A stretch of 64,000 nt of DNA from Liopterus haemorrhoidalis (GCA_963971575.1 OZ020619.1:24930813-24994812), one strand, 5' to 3'; positions 10,701-22,938 are shown, counted from the stretch's first letter. Notes: generated from the sequence alone by a model not told the origin. Made by a program: numbers and translations.

Positions 10701-11872
10701 TTTACATGTTATGTTAAATCAGGTTACAAGTTACTTCCAAATTTATTATTTTGTATTATTAGCTAAAAGATGGAAGGCCTCGTTAATGTTCAAGTTTACC
10801 GGTCAACAAGGTTATCTTCGGCACTAGTTGCATGCTAGCTTTATCATCATTCAAGTTAAGACAACCTTTATATGATTAATGATAGAAAGCTGAATTTTCT
10901 AAATGCAATATTTGATTAATAGTACTGCGAATGTGCAAAATTTATCAAACTTTGGTAATAGTTAGAGAACGGATACAATTTGTGTTTTTCAGAAAAATGT
11001 TAAAAACATTCAAATCAAGAGACAAATATATTCTGTTATGTGTTAATTAAATATTATACATACATATATCGCTTCCTTAAAATTGCGATTATGTGCTGCA
11101 ATCATTCAGTCAAATTAATGTCTCGAAATGTGTCTACAAATCAAAGTAAAAAGCTTTACTAATTGAGCGGATCTATGCAAAGATACATTTTTAATGAGAA
11201 GGATTAATTAATTTCGTTAATCATTATTAGGGACCGGACTTTTCGGTCTAAACGGGCTTACAATGTGAAGCCAGCGGCAAATTCAATATTTTGATAATTA
11301 CGTTAACATAGGAAAAAATTACATGTAAATATTTACGTGCCGTTTTCACACAATGAAAGCTTGTTGTTAAATGTTAATTTTAATACTATTATCCGTTATT
11401 GATAACTAGAGGCCGGACAAAAAAAGTTTTTAATTGTCTACAAGTTGCTAATTAGATTTGCCAGTGGAGTGTCAATTTATTTGTTAAAATGATGTATTTT
11501 AAATTTATATTAATAACTAAAAAACTAAAAGTATAAATTAATTTAAAAATACAGAAAAACAAAATATTATATAAAAAAATTTAAGGCATCAATATGATAC
11601 TGACAAAATTTGCGACTATCGAACGTGTATAAACAAAATTTCTAGATATTTGCCCTAGTCGTAGAGGTGGTTCTGACTGTCCGAAATTACCAGACGTACA
11701 AATATCATCTCTTCTTTTGGCTAGTGCACGTAACAACTATTAATATTTAGTTTGATTTATTGAAAGCAAACAAAAGTTGTTGGTTTGTAATTATTTTGTT
11801 TTTTGTTTTTTTAAACATTTTTTTAAAATTAATAATAATAATAATATTCATATATATAGTACTATTATTTCT

Positions 11873-11877
<5 letters not shown>
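10701..11877. other. AT-rich intron, no recognised feature
   Basis: No coding, terminal repeats or RNA structure recognised. Confidence 0.6.

Positions 11878-11928
<51 letters not shown>
11878..11928. repeat. TA microsatellite
   Basis: About 25 TA units, followed by further short TATA runs and a tandem TTTACTGAAACTATA at about 11940-11980. Confidence 0.95.
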
Positions 11929-11931
<3 letters not shown>

Positions 11932-11989
11932 GTTTCAGTATTTACTGAAACTATATTTACTGAAACTATATTACATTTACTATATATAT

Positions 11990-13521
11990 ATATATTATGT
12001 TTCAGTATTTTTCTTATATGCGGGACAAAGAACAGTTTTTGTGTACCCAATACGTACTGGTTCGCCACAATTTCTATCGTACACACAGACAGACAGACAC
12101 ATGTGAAGATATAAGGGTGTTTTGACCAAGTACGTGCTTCCGAATAAAGAAATGATTCTTGTCGCATACGCTCTTGAATTGGCACATTTTTTCTTTTCTA
12201 CATTAAGCTCAATTACTCTATTGGGTACATGTTTGGAAAAATATGTTTAAAAGCTTCGCATTCATGGGCCACAGTTAAAAGCCCGGCGGGCCACAAACGT
12301 CACGCAGGACATATGTTGAGCATCCCTGCTTCCCAGCATCATATGAAAATAGTAATAATTTCTTTTTTAGATATTATTCTATTCCACTTATCTGAAGTGT
12401 TAACAAAGAATACATATATGCACATCATACGCACCCTATAATAACTAGATAATGCACCCTCAATGCAAACGCTGATGTTATCATTGTCTGTCAATGTGAC
12501 AATATCATGACGTACAAAATTATTTATTAGCCCTATTAGGTTTTCATAAAAGCGCCATCAAATATTAAGTATACTTTTAACTGGGGCGAGCGAAAAGTGT
12601 AATGAACCAACGGCACAGTGAGCGTATCGTACATAACTGACGTTTCATTCGTGATTATGTGCTTGTTATGGGTATAATTAGCTGACTTGTGTCATGTTAA
12701 ATCTATTTATTGCTCTGGGCTGCAGTCCAACATTGATTTCTCTTCATGTGCCATTATTACAGTTATTACACAATTAGGTGTTTATTAAAAATTATATAGC
12801 CTTCAATGCAGTAATAAGGTGTCTCCATTCAATTATAACTACTCATAAATTAGTGAAAATAGTTTATTGGTGTAGCCCAGCGATGCAAATAGGATTTGGT
12901 TAGTCTGTCGAAATAAAACCAAATTCTATGTGTTTTTTAATTCGCATGCAGGCTCGTAGAGTTGTCTTATCATACTTCCTCTCTACTAACTTTGCTCATT
13001 AGATTATTTGGCGTATCGCCGAAAAAATCTCGCATGTCAGGTCCGACATACGTAGCACTTATTTGCCATCGCTAGTATAAATCTATCTCGGACCTCACAG
13101 TCTCATAAAAAGAAATTTGGTGCGGTTAAATTCAGCAGCTAATGGCGATCATTCAACCCTATTTAAGCAGATACTTTAAAATTGACGTTGCAGCCAACAA
13201 CAGTAACTAACAGAACCAACTCGCGTTTGTACATTACCAGAAAAAGTTTAAAAAAGTGTTGCCCTGTTTCAGAAAGTCTACAAATCTTATGTTCGGTATC
13301 AGGGCACGCAAGAGTAGCACGATACCAAAATCTTAAAAAAGGCATGGACCTCTCAGAGAAAGTACGAGAGCTATTTTTAAGTTCCTTTAGGTTGGAAATG
13401 TAAACTCAGTTGCCATTGTTAAGCGGCGCTTGCGTGGTAGTGTAAAGCAATCTATCTGTCAGTACTTCCCAACCGGTTCAGCCATTATGTACCGTAGTTT
13501 TGATGTGAGCGTTGTTTTATC
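11990..13521. other. Intron, mostly featureless
   Basis: An ACAGACAGACAGAC tract with TATAAGGG nearby at 12083-12116 resembles the head of the R1/R2 repeats but cannot be extended. Nothing else is recognised. Confidence 0.4.
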
Positions 13522-14206
13522 ATGGCCACTACAATCGAAGATCCCGCCTAATGCGAAATCCGCTGTGTGATCCGTTTTCTACAAGCAAAAGGCAACAATG
13601 GGATAGAAAATTATCGAGAATTGTGTATGGGCAAAACATTATGAGTAATAGTGCAGTGTAAAAGTGGTGAAAGCGTTTTCGGGAAGGATGAACTAATGCC
13701 CATGATGTAGGGGGTCAGAGAAGGAAGTCCGTAGCAACAGACGACATTGTCAAAAAAGTGATTCTTGAGCGCTGAGGGTTCACAGTTTTTGAACTCAAAT
13801 TGATTTCTGTCAAAATTCTCAATCAGCTTTTTATGACATTGTTACGGTAAAACTCGGCTACCGCAAAATTTGTGCATGATGAGTCCCCAAACGTCTTACT
13901 ACGTTCACAAAAAATAGCGAATGACTTCTGCTCTAACGTTTTTGCTGGAACTGCTCAAAAATTTCGGATGGGAGATATTTGGTCACCCGCTCTACAGCCC
14001 AGATTTGGCATCAAGCCATTTCCATTTGTTCAACAGGATATAAGTATGGTTGGCAAAGAAGCGGTTCAGTACTAATGAGGGGCTAAAAACTAGTGTGTCA
14101 GATTAGTTGAAGACCTAGGCGGCAACACGGTATGAGGAAGGTATACAAAACTGGTTCCCAGTTACGACAAATGCCTTAATGTTGGTGGCGACTACGTTGA
14201 GAAATA
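13522..14206 (+). pseudogene. Degraded mariner transposase
   Basis: Begins MATTIEDPA and runs through broken frames: RCVIRFLQAKGNNGIEIYRE, RRFTVFELKLISVKILNQLF, then after a deletion SPDLASSHFHLF and WLAKKRFST, ending in KCLNVGGDYVEK and a stop. Order and motifs are those of a mariner transposase. The first catalytic block is missing, and the last catalytic Asp is replaced (SPDLASSH where SPDLAPSD is usual). Terminal repeats were not found. Confidence 0.65.
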
Positions 14207-14532
14207 ATTTAGATGTATTAGTAACTCTTCTGTATATTAAAACTTTTCTTATTACCCTTATTTGTTTTTGATAACATTTGAAAAAAAAATAAAAAATAGC
14301 CCTCGTATAGTGCAAAGTCAGTAAAATCCCTATATCTTAGACATTTTTGTTCTATAATGATAGACTAAACAAATTTAATTTGACGTCCTTAGCACAGTGA
14401 TGTTCCCGTGGAAACCTGATAAAATATAAATAGAAACTTGTAAAATATTAGCATTGTTCACGGATCATGTTTCTAATAAGTATTTTCTAATGGTTATTAT
14501 ATAATAATAACTACTGGTTGTATTATAATAAC

Positions 14533-15313
14533 GCTTGGTGGAACAGCACCTTCTTTTTTTCAACCAAATAAGGCCGTGTCTCCTTCAATTTATTTATCTA
14601 ATCAGTCCAACAATTCACTGTAGTGGTTCCCTTTTATCGTTCTTCCTTTCTGCAAAAAGTCCATGAGGATTATTCCCTTCGAATCGTGGCCATGACCTTT
14701 CCGGCCGATGGGACCGCGTTTGCCTTCTTCGAAGCAGATTCACACGGAAAAATCCATTGTTTTGACTGTCGCTTGGTGTCTGGTGTATAATAATGTATCC
14801 TGGTTTCATCAACGGTGACGACTCGACGCAAAAACTCCTGCGAATTTCGGTTAAAGAGGTCCAAACACTGCTTCGACATTGACAGCCGTATCCGCTTGTT
14901 GTCCACCGTGAGCAATCGAGGCACCCATCGGGCCGACACCTTTTTCATACTTAACTTATCATGTAAAATATTGATTGCCGTTCCGTACGACACACCTACG
15001 GCCTCTACTTCTTCGCGCAATTTAGTTCGGCGATCATGTCTTTACTATACGAATGATATCATGTCGTGGACCTTTTTAACGATTTCCTCGGTAACCACGT
15101 TTGCCGGGAAGCCTGGCTGCTCCTCATCAAAAACAGATGTACCAGCATGTTTAAATTCGTTGAACCAATATCTCACGGTTATCATAGATGGTGAAGAGTT
15201 CTCATAGACAGCATCCAACTTAACTTTTATTTCAACGCTTTTATTTCTTCGCATATTTTGCCATCCAAAAATAAAAAGTGAATTACGGATCGATATTGCT
15301 CCTGTTTATCCAT
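14533..15313 (-). pseudogene. Mariner transposase (irritans-like), C-terminally truncated
   Basis: Read on the minus strand from MDKQEQYRSVIHFLFLDGK through YWFNEFKHAGTSVFDEEQPG, FPANVVTEEIVKKVHDMI, GVSYGTAINILHDKLSMKK, WVPRLLTVDNKRIRLSMSKQ, TVDETRIHYYTPDTKRQSKQ and AGKVMATI to KKKVLFHQ. The first catalytic aspartate (VTVDET) is present. The sequence stops at the second catalytic block, and several frameshifts and stops occur. It is clearly a dead copy. Confidence 0.8.
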
Positions 15314-16183
15314 TCCATTCCATTTTATCGAGAAATACGAAACACGTGTGATACAACTAGTTGCCAAATAAAAACTAACCTATGAATCAGTCTGAAATTT
15401 AGTATGGTGTCGTTTGACAGATAGAAGAACACGGCGGTAATGCCAACTTTCTTCAGCAACGCCACCTGTCTTCAAACACGGGTATTTATTGATCCACCTT
15501 CGTCGACTGGCAGAACTTTTAGTATTCATTCTGAACGACAGACATCCAATCAATTGCTATTCAATCGTAATCGCAATAAATAAAAGCAATAAATAAAATA
15601 CAGGCTGTATTTCAATTATGCATATATACATTTAATTCTTACAATAGCGGTTCACTGTCAAATATTGCCTAAATATTTTTTTAATTAAGTTCTAATTTGA
15701 GTTTAATAATTGTAATGTTGTGTAATTTAATTTTTAATAATGAGTAGAGAACGGCTAATCTGGGTTTTATTATGTTTTAATCCAATTAAATTAAAAAGAA
15801 CAATGTTTTTTTAGTTAAGCAGTAAGTGAAGATTTCAGTTAAGCAATTCATGAAAATTTAAGAACCCGCTCGCGTGAACTTATGCGAGTCGGCTCCATCA
15901 CACCACTCATCATAAAATTATTCTACCTTTCCACTTACTAGATATTGATCAAGGCGCGTAGTCCGCGTATTGTTTTATTAAACTTCGTATATTGCAATCA
16001 TAACAACGTTATATAAAATTTCCCTGCCTAAAACCACAGTAGGTACAAATTAAACAAATTTCCTTACCTTTAAACTATTCTGCTGCAATGGCAAATACAA
16101 ATATCAAGACAACATGATTAATATACACAGCAGAGTACATATACAGTACATATGTATACGGAACGTTAACTCTAGTAACTTAC
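15314..16183. other. Intron, possibly remaining mariner 5' sequence
   Basis: 15420-15540 (AACGCCACCTGTCTTC region) may be leftover 5' leader of the mariner at 14533-15313. The rest is AT-rich with no feature. Confidence 0.35.
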
Positions 16184-16300
16184 CATCCAGCCAGGAAGGC
16201 CTATCTCTCCTGCGGGTCCGGACTTGCCAGGAGGTCCCATGGGTCCTGGAGGGCCTGGCTTTCCTCTCCTACCTCTCTTACCGCCATCACCCTTGTCACC
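16184..16300 (-). CDS. Collagen exon, 39 codons
   Basis: A 117-bp exon with acceptor TTCACAG and donor ATG/GTAAGT, phase 0 at both ends. It encodes GDKGDGGKRGRRGKPGPPG followed by PMGPPGKSGPAGEIG and LPGWM, a run of Gly-X-Y triplets with a basic KRGRRGK patch. It continues directly from the AIK at the end of the preceding exon, giving AIKGDKGDGG. The basic patch could be a proteolytic or heparin-binding site, as in other collagens, but that is inference. Local GC content is clearly higher than in the flanking intron. Confidence 0.92.
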
Positions 16301-16472
16301 CTGTGAATACATGAAGGAACATGTCAACTCATGTGTGCTTCACAAGCAATTCGATTGCAAAGGGATCAGTGATAGATTTAGGATGTTAAAGTTAAATGCA
16401 AAATTGCAGTTGGGGTAAAGGAAGCGGAGTGAAATAGATTTAATTTAACAAATGGAAGAAAATGTAGTGTTG

Positions 16473-16560
16473 TGTAAGATTTTGTAACTGTCCACATTAT
16501 TTATATATAACAATAGTGCAGTGGCGGCTCGTGATATCACGCTAGTGAGGCGTTGTCATC
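16473..16560 (+). repeat. Duplicated element end, copy 1
   Basis: AAGATTTTGTAACTGTCCAC through CAATAGTGCAGTGGCGGCTC recurs, diverged, at 17374-17445. The part CAGTGGCGGCTCGT resembles the inverted end at 19206-19241 (CGAGACGCCACTG), suggesting hAT-like termini. Confidence 0.5.
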
Positions 16561-17373
16561 TCACCTCTTACTGTTTGGCAAATATCTCGTGAAAGGGCTG
16601 TATTTATGGTGCGCATAGAGAAAGCACGACGTACATTGACTAAGACTTGTAAATTATATTTATTAGTTAGGTCTACAAACTTAAATACCACACATCATAG
16701 TCGGACATCAAAACTGTCGAAACGTTGCTGCTTGCTTTATGTGAGAATTGCACTTAACGATCATTATGTCTACTTGTCTATTGGCCAGAGTTTCCCCATC
16801 CCACGCCCTTTCCTCCTCTTCAAAATTCATGCTGTTTCAAGTAGTTAATATTGTAAACAATAATAATTCTCGCCAAATAAATGTACAATATTATGTATTT
16901 ATGCACTTGACTATATATTTATGTCTGAGATAGAATATAATTCGTCATGGCTTAGAATCCTCATTACTAATTTCACACCGCAAGCTTCACAACTCTGTCC
17001 CGACATAGAAGAAAAACTGTAAATTCAATATGTAAGAACATCAATATTAACAAATATGGAGGCTGTATCTGGCGTCATATTTGGATTCTATAGTTTTCAG
17101 ATGATTATAAGGCGATATCCGCAAGAAAATTAACTTCTTTTATCGGTTTGTCTGTCTGTTCAAGATTCATGCAAAAACAGATGAACATATTTTCACGTAA
17201 TTTTGTACCATGATAGAGTCGAACAGGATTAGGCTACATAGCATCTCAAAATTGTTATTCTAAGGGGGTGTTTTGGAGTTAAAAATGATAATTAAAAATA
17301 TTAAAATATCTCCTTTGTATAACAAAAACGTATATGATAAAAATTGTTTACAATAAGAAAACAAATGTAGTGT
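16561..17373. other. Unassigned stretch between duplicated ends
   Basis: A CTGTCTGT tract at 17150 with following AAAACAGATGAACATATTTT looks like a decayed R1/R2-type repeat. No gene is seen. Confidence 0.35.
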
Positions 17374-17445
17374 TGGGCAAGATTTTGTTAACTGTTCACA
17401 TCAATTATATACCACAATAGTGCAGTAGCGGCTCGTTAACTCACG
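17374..17445 (+). repeat. Duplicated element end, copy 2
   Basis: CAAGATTTTGTTAACTGTTC through CACAATAGTGCAGTAGCGGC, similar to 16473-16560, including sequence outside the CAGTGGCG motif. The duplication therefore covers flank plus end. Confidence 0.5.
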
Positions 17446-18028
17446 CTCTCAAAATTTATGTATCTAACAAAAACTGGACGAAGTACGGATATGGCAGCTA
17501 GTATTGTATATCAGCAATTTTCCGATATCTATACGTGGACCATTACAAAACACTACGAAATAAATTCGATTTTATTTCACCACTTTTTATACATTAAATT
17601 AGTTAATCTTTCTTTCATTGATGCCACTTTGTTTATCTGTGTATCTTATTTGAATATTATAGGACGGATTCATTGCTGTAGATATTTACAAAAATATTGT
17701 ATGAAAACAATATATGGTTGCAAAAAGTAAAATTCAGAAACAAGAAAATAACGAAAAGAAATAAATAAAAAAAGTATTTTTAGAAAAACTCTTAAAATAA
17801 CACCAGGAAAGAATAACAAAATATAATGAAAAATTCAACTATGAAAGCATTAAATATTACTATAACAAAATAGGAATATCATATAAAAACTAAATTAAAC
17901 AATACAATGTGGAAATATCCACATCATATGATTTCATACGGCGAAGTGTATGTAGAACTCATACAATTGTGTACATACACCCTATACGATTCACAGATGC
18001 TATGCATTAAATAAACTACTCTTCTGAG

Positions 18029-18974
18029 CAATAGGGGATAGGCATGATTTTTTTTTATTTTTTATTATATTCCTCTTGTTGCATATAACATAAAAAACAG
18101 TTCTGCATTTTTTTTAAAATTTGGATTCTCATAAAAATCATAAATGTTTGTAGCGCGCGAAAACCACGTGTGACGTCATACCCTACATAAGTATACTGCG
18201 TACAGCCTACCCAGTGTACAGCGTACCGCCTACACAGTCTGTCGTGAACTTATTTGCTTGTAAAACTTTTATAGATTGTGTAAAGTTAGATAAGAGCGAT
18301 TTTAATAAAAATAAAGTTTAATTCTATAAAAACAATTTATACATGTTTACCGAATTAATTTTTATATTAAAATATATAACCTATATTGCAGTATTTCAAT
18401 TATGCCTCTAACTTTTTGTAACTTCATGTAAACAATATAGTAAAATTCGGACATCTAAATTACATAAATATTTACGTTTTATAGAGTTGCAGCGTTTATT
18501 GTTTACATAAAGTTATAGAATACATAAATGGTTTACTTACAAGTCTGTTTTGACACCACGTATTTCTTCAGCACTGTAGCATTCATTATTTTTCATATAT
18601 TCCATGAGCATAAAAGCATCAATTTTGGGTAAATTATCACTTTGAGCCCAAACAAAATCTTTATCTGCCATTTTAATAATAAATGCGTGAAAAATTGTTT
18701 AAAAACAAATACAAAACTCTCGAACAATACAATATACACACGTATAGATTATGTTGTGGGCTGTCTGGGGTTTGACGTCACGCTCAGAAGTATTTACTCG
18801 GCAACCTACGCGCTGTGGTCGGCTAATTTCAAATTTACAATATTTTAATTAAAAAATTTGGCTATAATATTAATTAAAATGTGATTTTTGTTTTGTTAGG
18901 TGACATAACTAACATTAACATATCAAAAAAATTTAGTTTTAAGGAAATATAAATTTTATGCGTATCCCCTATTG
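18029..18974. mobile_element. TIR element with CAATAGGGGATA ends
   Basis: CAATAGGGGATAGGCAT at 18029 and ATGCGTATCCCCTATTG ending at 18974 are inverted copies with one mismatch in 17. The 946-bp interior has no long coding frame but includes locally GC-rich patches such as TAGCGCGCGAAAACCACG. The family is unknown, and no clear target duplication is seen. Confidence 0.6.
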
Positions 18975-19205
18975 TTATGCGATCTCTGTTTAAATCCAAG
19001 ACTGTTCGGACTGTTAGAGTAGGCGTAAATCGCGCGACTTTAAATCGCAAGTGGAAGCCTGGAGTGATATCTTCTTCTGATATCTAAATGTATAGTAAAA
19101 TTTGATTCTAAAAACTTAAAATACTGAAAATTATTTGCATACAAATATTGATAAATGAGATCAAAATTGATATTTGTTATTTACTTTTCTTCATAAAAGT
19201 AGATG

Positions 19206-19241
19206 AGGTGTCGCCTCATATAACGAGACGCCACTGCACTA
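19206..19241 (-). repeat. hAT-like terminal sequence
   Basis: AGGTGTCGCCTCATATAACG followed by AGACGCCACTGCAC is the inverted counterpart of CAGTGGCGGCTCGTGATATC at 16519. It may mark the right end of an old element of about 2.7 kb. Confidence 0.4.
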
Positions 19242-19428
19242 ATGGTCTCGACCTATGTAAACTAAAGGACTACGTTATACAGTGGAGGAAAACAGTATGT
19301 GTACACTTACTATTTATTTTATTATAAACTAGGTGAGGAACCCGTATTTCGTACTTTTCTTGTTATACACATCTTTGCTTTAGCGTAAATAATAAGGGAA
19401 ATGTTACAATTTTGGCTAGAACTCCTCT

Positions 19429-19998
19429 AAAGGTGCCTACAGACGGCGTGGCAAGTCACGGCCAAGGTTTATACTTGTCTAGCTCCGCGGATCGTGTGTA
19501 GGGGCAACAAGCCACAAGACACAGCCAGCGTAGGCTGGGCTTGCCACTGGCCGGCGTACGCTGCCGAGGCGGTATTCTATCACAAGTCAAAGGAGTTTGA
19601 CCAACATTGGTGCAGACTTGTACATGCATGTTAGCACCATACACACGACGCGCACACACTTGTCATCACATCAGTCGAGAGTGTTGTGCTCAGAGGGAAA
19701 ACTATAACCATTTTTACGTAATCATGAAGTCTACTTAAAGTAAAAAATATTTTTTTTTTTGTACTTTTAATCTAATTTAAATATCAAAAGCAAGGTCAAA
19801 GCTGCGACCATAACCTCACTTTCACTGTCAGACGCCATTTTACAAATGTTGGCCCATGTTTGCTATTTTTGTACTTGGCCAGCATGGACGCTTCGTCTGT
19901 AGGGTACACAAGTACAAGTGTCCGCCAACGCTACATGTTACGGCCAACGTCAGAACTAGAAGCTGGCGAACGCTGGCACACCGTCTGTAGGTACCTTA
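19429..19998. mobile_element. TIR element with AGGTGCCTACAGACGG ends
   Basis: AAAGGTGCCTACAGACGGCG at the left and CCGTCTGTAGGTACCTTA at the right are inverted copies. A third internal partial copy, CGTCTGTAGGGTAC, lies at 19892. The interior is GC-richer than its surroundings, and no transposase is seen. It is a MITE of unknown superfamily. Confidence 0.65.
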
Positions 19999-20202
19999 AT
20001 ATTCAACTAATTAAAAATTAAATTCAACATAAAAGAATGGGTTATAATCTAAACAACTTTTTTATACACATTTTTACTGTAAAGTGAAAGAATAAGTGAG
20101 ATATTTAAAGTTTAACGTCGCCTAATAACTCCTTATTCATCCAACTGAAAAAATGTATAGAACAAAAAATATATTATCTTTTGCTGTTAAATATAAACTA
20201 AA

Positions 20203-20748
20203 GTGGGTTTTACACAGTTCAATTAATTGATCAATAAATTGATCAAGTTTTTAGTCAATTAATTGACAAATTTTTTGGTAACCAAGGAAACAAAAGCAAC
20301 ACTTTACACAGATCAATTTATTTATGAATTTTTTTGAAAACTTTTACATTACCAACTGTAAAACATGTTGACATATTTATCAAAATGAAAATATAGAAAA
20401 AATCTTCACAAATTTACGAGCTGTGAACAAAAACAAAAGAAATAACCTAGATGATGGTAAATTAGAACGTTTGAGCTTCTGTCACATTTGAAAACGAAAC
20501 ACAAACTATATATTTCTAGGTTATGCTACAACTAAACAATTGGCAATATCTTAACAGATAAAAATATACCTAGAATTCCCTAAAAAATTAATGAAAAATA
20601 GAACTTGTTCTATTTTCAAAATAGATCAATTTTTTTGTCAATTATTGATCAATTAATTGACGAAATTTTTACACTTTACACACATCAATTAATTGAATGT
20701 TAACTTTTTCAATTAATTGATCAATAAATTGGATCGTGGAAAACCCAC
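20203..20748. mobile_element. Foldback MITE built of CAATTAATTGA palindromes
   Basis: Inverted ends GTGGGTTTTACACAG and AAAACCCAC. Both arms carry multiple copies of the self-complementary CAATTAATTGATCAAT family at 20219, 20253, 20637 and 20690-20730. The 546-bp element has no coding capacity. CTAA occurs at both borders and may be the target duplication. Confidence 0.7.
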
Positions 20749-20919
20749 CTAAGTGATATATTTCAAGATATTAGTTGGCGTATTAGTAAATAAACAAAAA
20801 TTATTTATGATTTATTTTAAACACTATTTGTCGTATTCTTTTTGCTGTTAAGTAAATTATAAGCGAGATATTTAATATATTTAATTGGCAAATAGATGTT
20901 TTGATATTTTTCGAAAAAA

Positions 20920-21187
20920 TAATTAGATCAAAAATTCCTATTGAACTATTCCAGTTTATCAACAAGTATTACACAGAATTTTAAATCAGTCCCTCAGGAT
21001 CACAGGGCGTGAGAAAACCGCATGAAAATAACTATTTTTAATTAAAATTATGCTCGTTATTTTACGTATCATGCGCTTTTATTTTATACCCCACATGTGA
21101 GTTTAAGACGCATGCCAAAAGTCAACTTCATAGGTCCAGCCATTCGACCACGATTTCTACCCATACCCACGAAACCCTAAAAAATCT
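20920..21187 (-). repeat. Partial R1 repeat, copy 3
   Basis: GATCAAAAATTCCTATTGAA, ATCACAGGGCGTGAG, CATGCCAAAAGTCAACTTCA and CGAAACCCTAAAAAA line up in order with 29505-30043, with deletions; the CTGT tract is gone. It is older than the other two copies. Confidence 0.6.
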
Positions 21188-21228
21188 TCTTTTAAATATT
21201 TTTGAAAAATAAATTTATTATTATTATT

Positions 21229-22497
21229 AAGGGTGTTTGATAAGTATGTGATTTGATATTATTTTTGATATTTATCATTCGTTGTAGATATACACACTAA
21301 GTTTCAAGTAGATCTGGGAAACAGTACATTTTTAACAGAGTTTTAAAGCGGATAGGTCTGTATTTATTTGCAACAACGAAAAAAAAAAAAAAAAAATGAA
21401 TTTCTTGTTTTGAAAAAGCATTATTTTTTGAATGACCATTTGGAAATTTAACCATTAAGAAAAATGGAGCAAAACTAAAAAAGCGTTACAGGAACTCTAT
21501 TCCGTCGCATGGAATGGTTCACAAGTGGCTCACTAAATTTCGTTGTGGTCGTACGAGCACAAATAATGATAAGCGCCCGAAACGTCCGAATGACAATACA
21601 AATGAAAAGATGGTTAATAAAATGCATGGTATCATGTTGGACGACCGCCGACAGAAGATATGCGAGATAGTCAAGATAGGAAGCATCTCAGATGAACGAG
21701 TTCCTGCACGAATATTAAGGCTTACGCACAACTGTATCGGCAAGATGGCTACTTTGAAGCAAGGTTTAGACATGTACAAGGGCGATAGTAAGTTTTTGCG
21801 GCATTTCATAACCGTTGATGAAATATGGAACAATCACTACACATCAGGAATGAAAGAACAGTCAAAACAGTGGATTTCTCCTGACGAATGTTTTTCGAAG
21901 AAGGCAAAAAGGGTTTTCTCGGCCGGAAAGGTTATGCCACGATTTTCTGGGATTCGCAAAGTATAATGTTTATCGAGTATATAAAAAAGTGAAAAACGTT
22001 CACAAGACAATAATAAGACGCTTTATTGGATCGATTACACGCCGAATTGATGAAAAAGCAGTCCAATTTGGTTAATAAAAGAGTTCTGTTCCACCATGAC
22101 AATGCATCAGCTCAATCGTCCGCAATTGCAATAACCAAATTTGCCAAACTACGCTACGAACTGCTCCCTCATCCACCCTGTTCCCCCTATTTGACCCTGT
22201 GAGACTTCTTTCTCTTTCTAAACATAAACAGATAGCCCACTTGAAAAAGTTCGCATCGAATGAGGAGATCATCGCTGAAACACAAGCCTATTTTGCAGAG
22301 TTTGAGAAAACGTATTTTTTAGAAGGCTTAAAGAAGTTGAAATATTGCTGGGTAAAATGATTCAAGGTAAAAGGAGACTATTTTGAAAATTAAATCTCAT
22401 TTAGGTAAAAAAAAAAACTTTCATTTGAAGTCATGAATTTAAAACACGTCGTATTTATACAGAAAAAAAAAACTGCACTGATACCTCAAACACCCCT
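21229..22497 (+). mobile_element. Degraded mariner element beside a collagen splice site
   Basis: The left end AAGGGTGTTTGATAAGTATG and right end CACTGATACCTCAAACACCC are imperfect inverted copies. At about 1.27 kb it is a full-length mariner with a decayed gene. Its right end is only about 55 bp from the donor of the collagen exon at 22553. Confidence 0.75.
21464..22396 (+). pseudogene. Mariner transposase with frameshifts and stops
   Basis: The open part at 21514-21966 reads MVHKWLTKFRCGRTSTNNDK, RQKICEIVKIGSISDERV, KQGLDMYKGDSKFLRHFITV and DEIWNNHYTSGMKEQSKQWI, then SAGKVM. Broken frames continue with KRVLFHHDNASAQSSAIAIT, LRYELLPHPPCSPYLTL and a stop. The catalytic D(E)-region and HHDN block are recognisable, but the third aspartate block is damaged (SPYLTL, stop). 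It is related to but not the same as the copy at 14533. Confidence 0.8.
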
Positions 22498-22552
22498 CAT
22501 ATTTATTCAGCAAAACAAAATTCGGCAATAAGATAGCTTGTGCTATACTAAC

Positions 22553-22938
22553 CTTAATAGCTACAACCTGAGCTCCTGAATCAGTAATAGTGACAGGACC
22601 AGGAGGTCCTCTATCTCCTTTCTCTCCTTTCGTTCCTGATAGCCCTTCAGCACCTGGTATCCCGTCAATACCGGGTTCACCCTTCTCGCCAGTTGGTCCA
22701 GGCATACCATTAATTCCTGGCATACCTCCTGGTCCACCATCACCCCTGTCTCCTTTCTCGCCTTTTAGACCTTGATCTCCTGGTTCACCCTTGACACCTG
22801 GTTGACCAGGTATTGGGTTGCCGTCTTCTCCTGGGTTCATGGAATACATTGCGACACCTGGAGGACCAGGGGGGCCAGATTTTCCTGGTTCACCTTTTTC
22901 ACCTTTTTCAGCAGGTCGACCATTTCCTCCTGGTATAC
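22553..22938 (-). CDS. Collagen exon with non-helical interruptions and an RGD
   Basis: A 386-bp exon with acceptor TATTTACAG and donor AAG/GTTAGT; it starts in phase 1 and ends in phase 0. It continues the helix (GIP GGN GRP), has AEK where GEK would keep the repeat (a Gly-to-Ala break, codon GCT), then [15 protein letters not shown]. Next comes a break around VAMYSMNP, a second helical block containing KGDRGDGG, and the break [14 protein letters not shown] before the exon ends in K. The RGD tripeptide is visible, but whether it binds integrin is unknown. The antisense strand is also open here, which is usual for collagen repeats. A mariner copy ends only about 55 bp past the donor. Confidence 0.92.

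Noticed and set aside
12063..12116. A further R1/R2 copy
   Set aside because: Only the CAGA tract and a TATAAGGG motif are shared; homology cannot be extended.
19456..19659. 67-codon minus frame in GC-rich sequence
   Set aside because: It lies inside a TIR element and has no recognisable domain.
22590..22775. Plus-strand open frame over the collagen exon
   Set aside because: It is the antisense shadow of the Gly-X-Y exon; splice sites and phase support only the minus strand.
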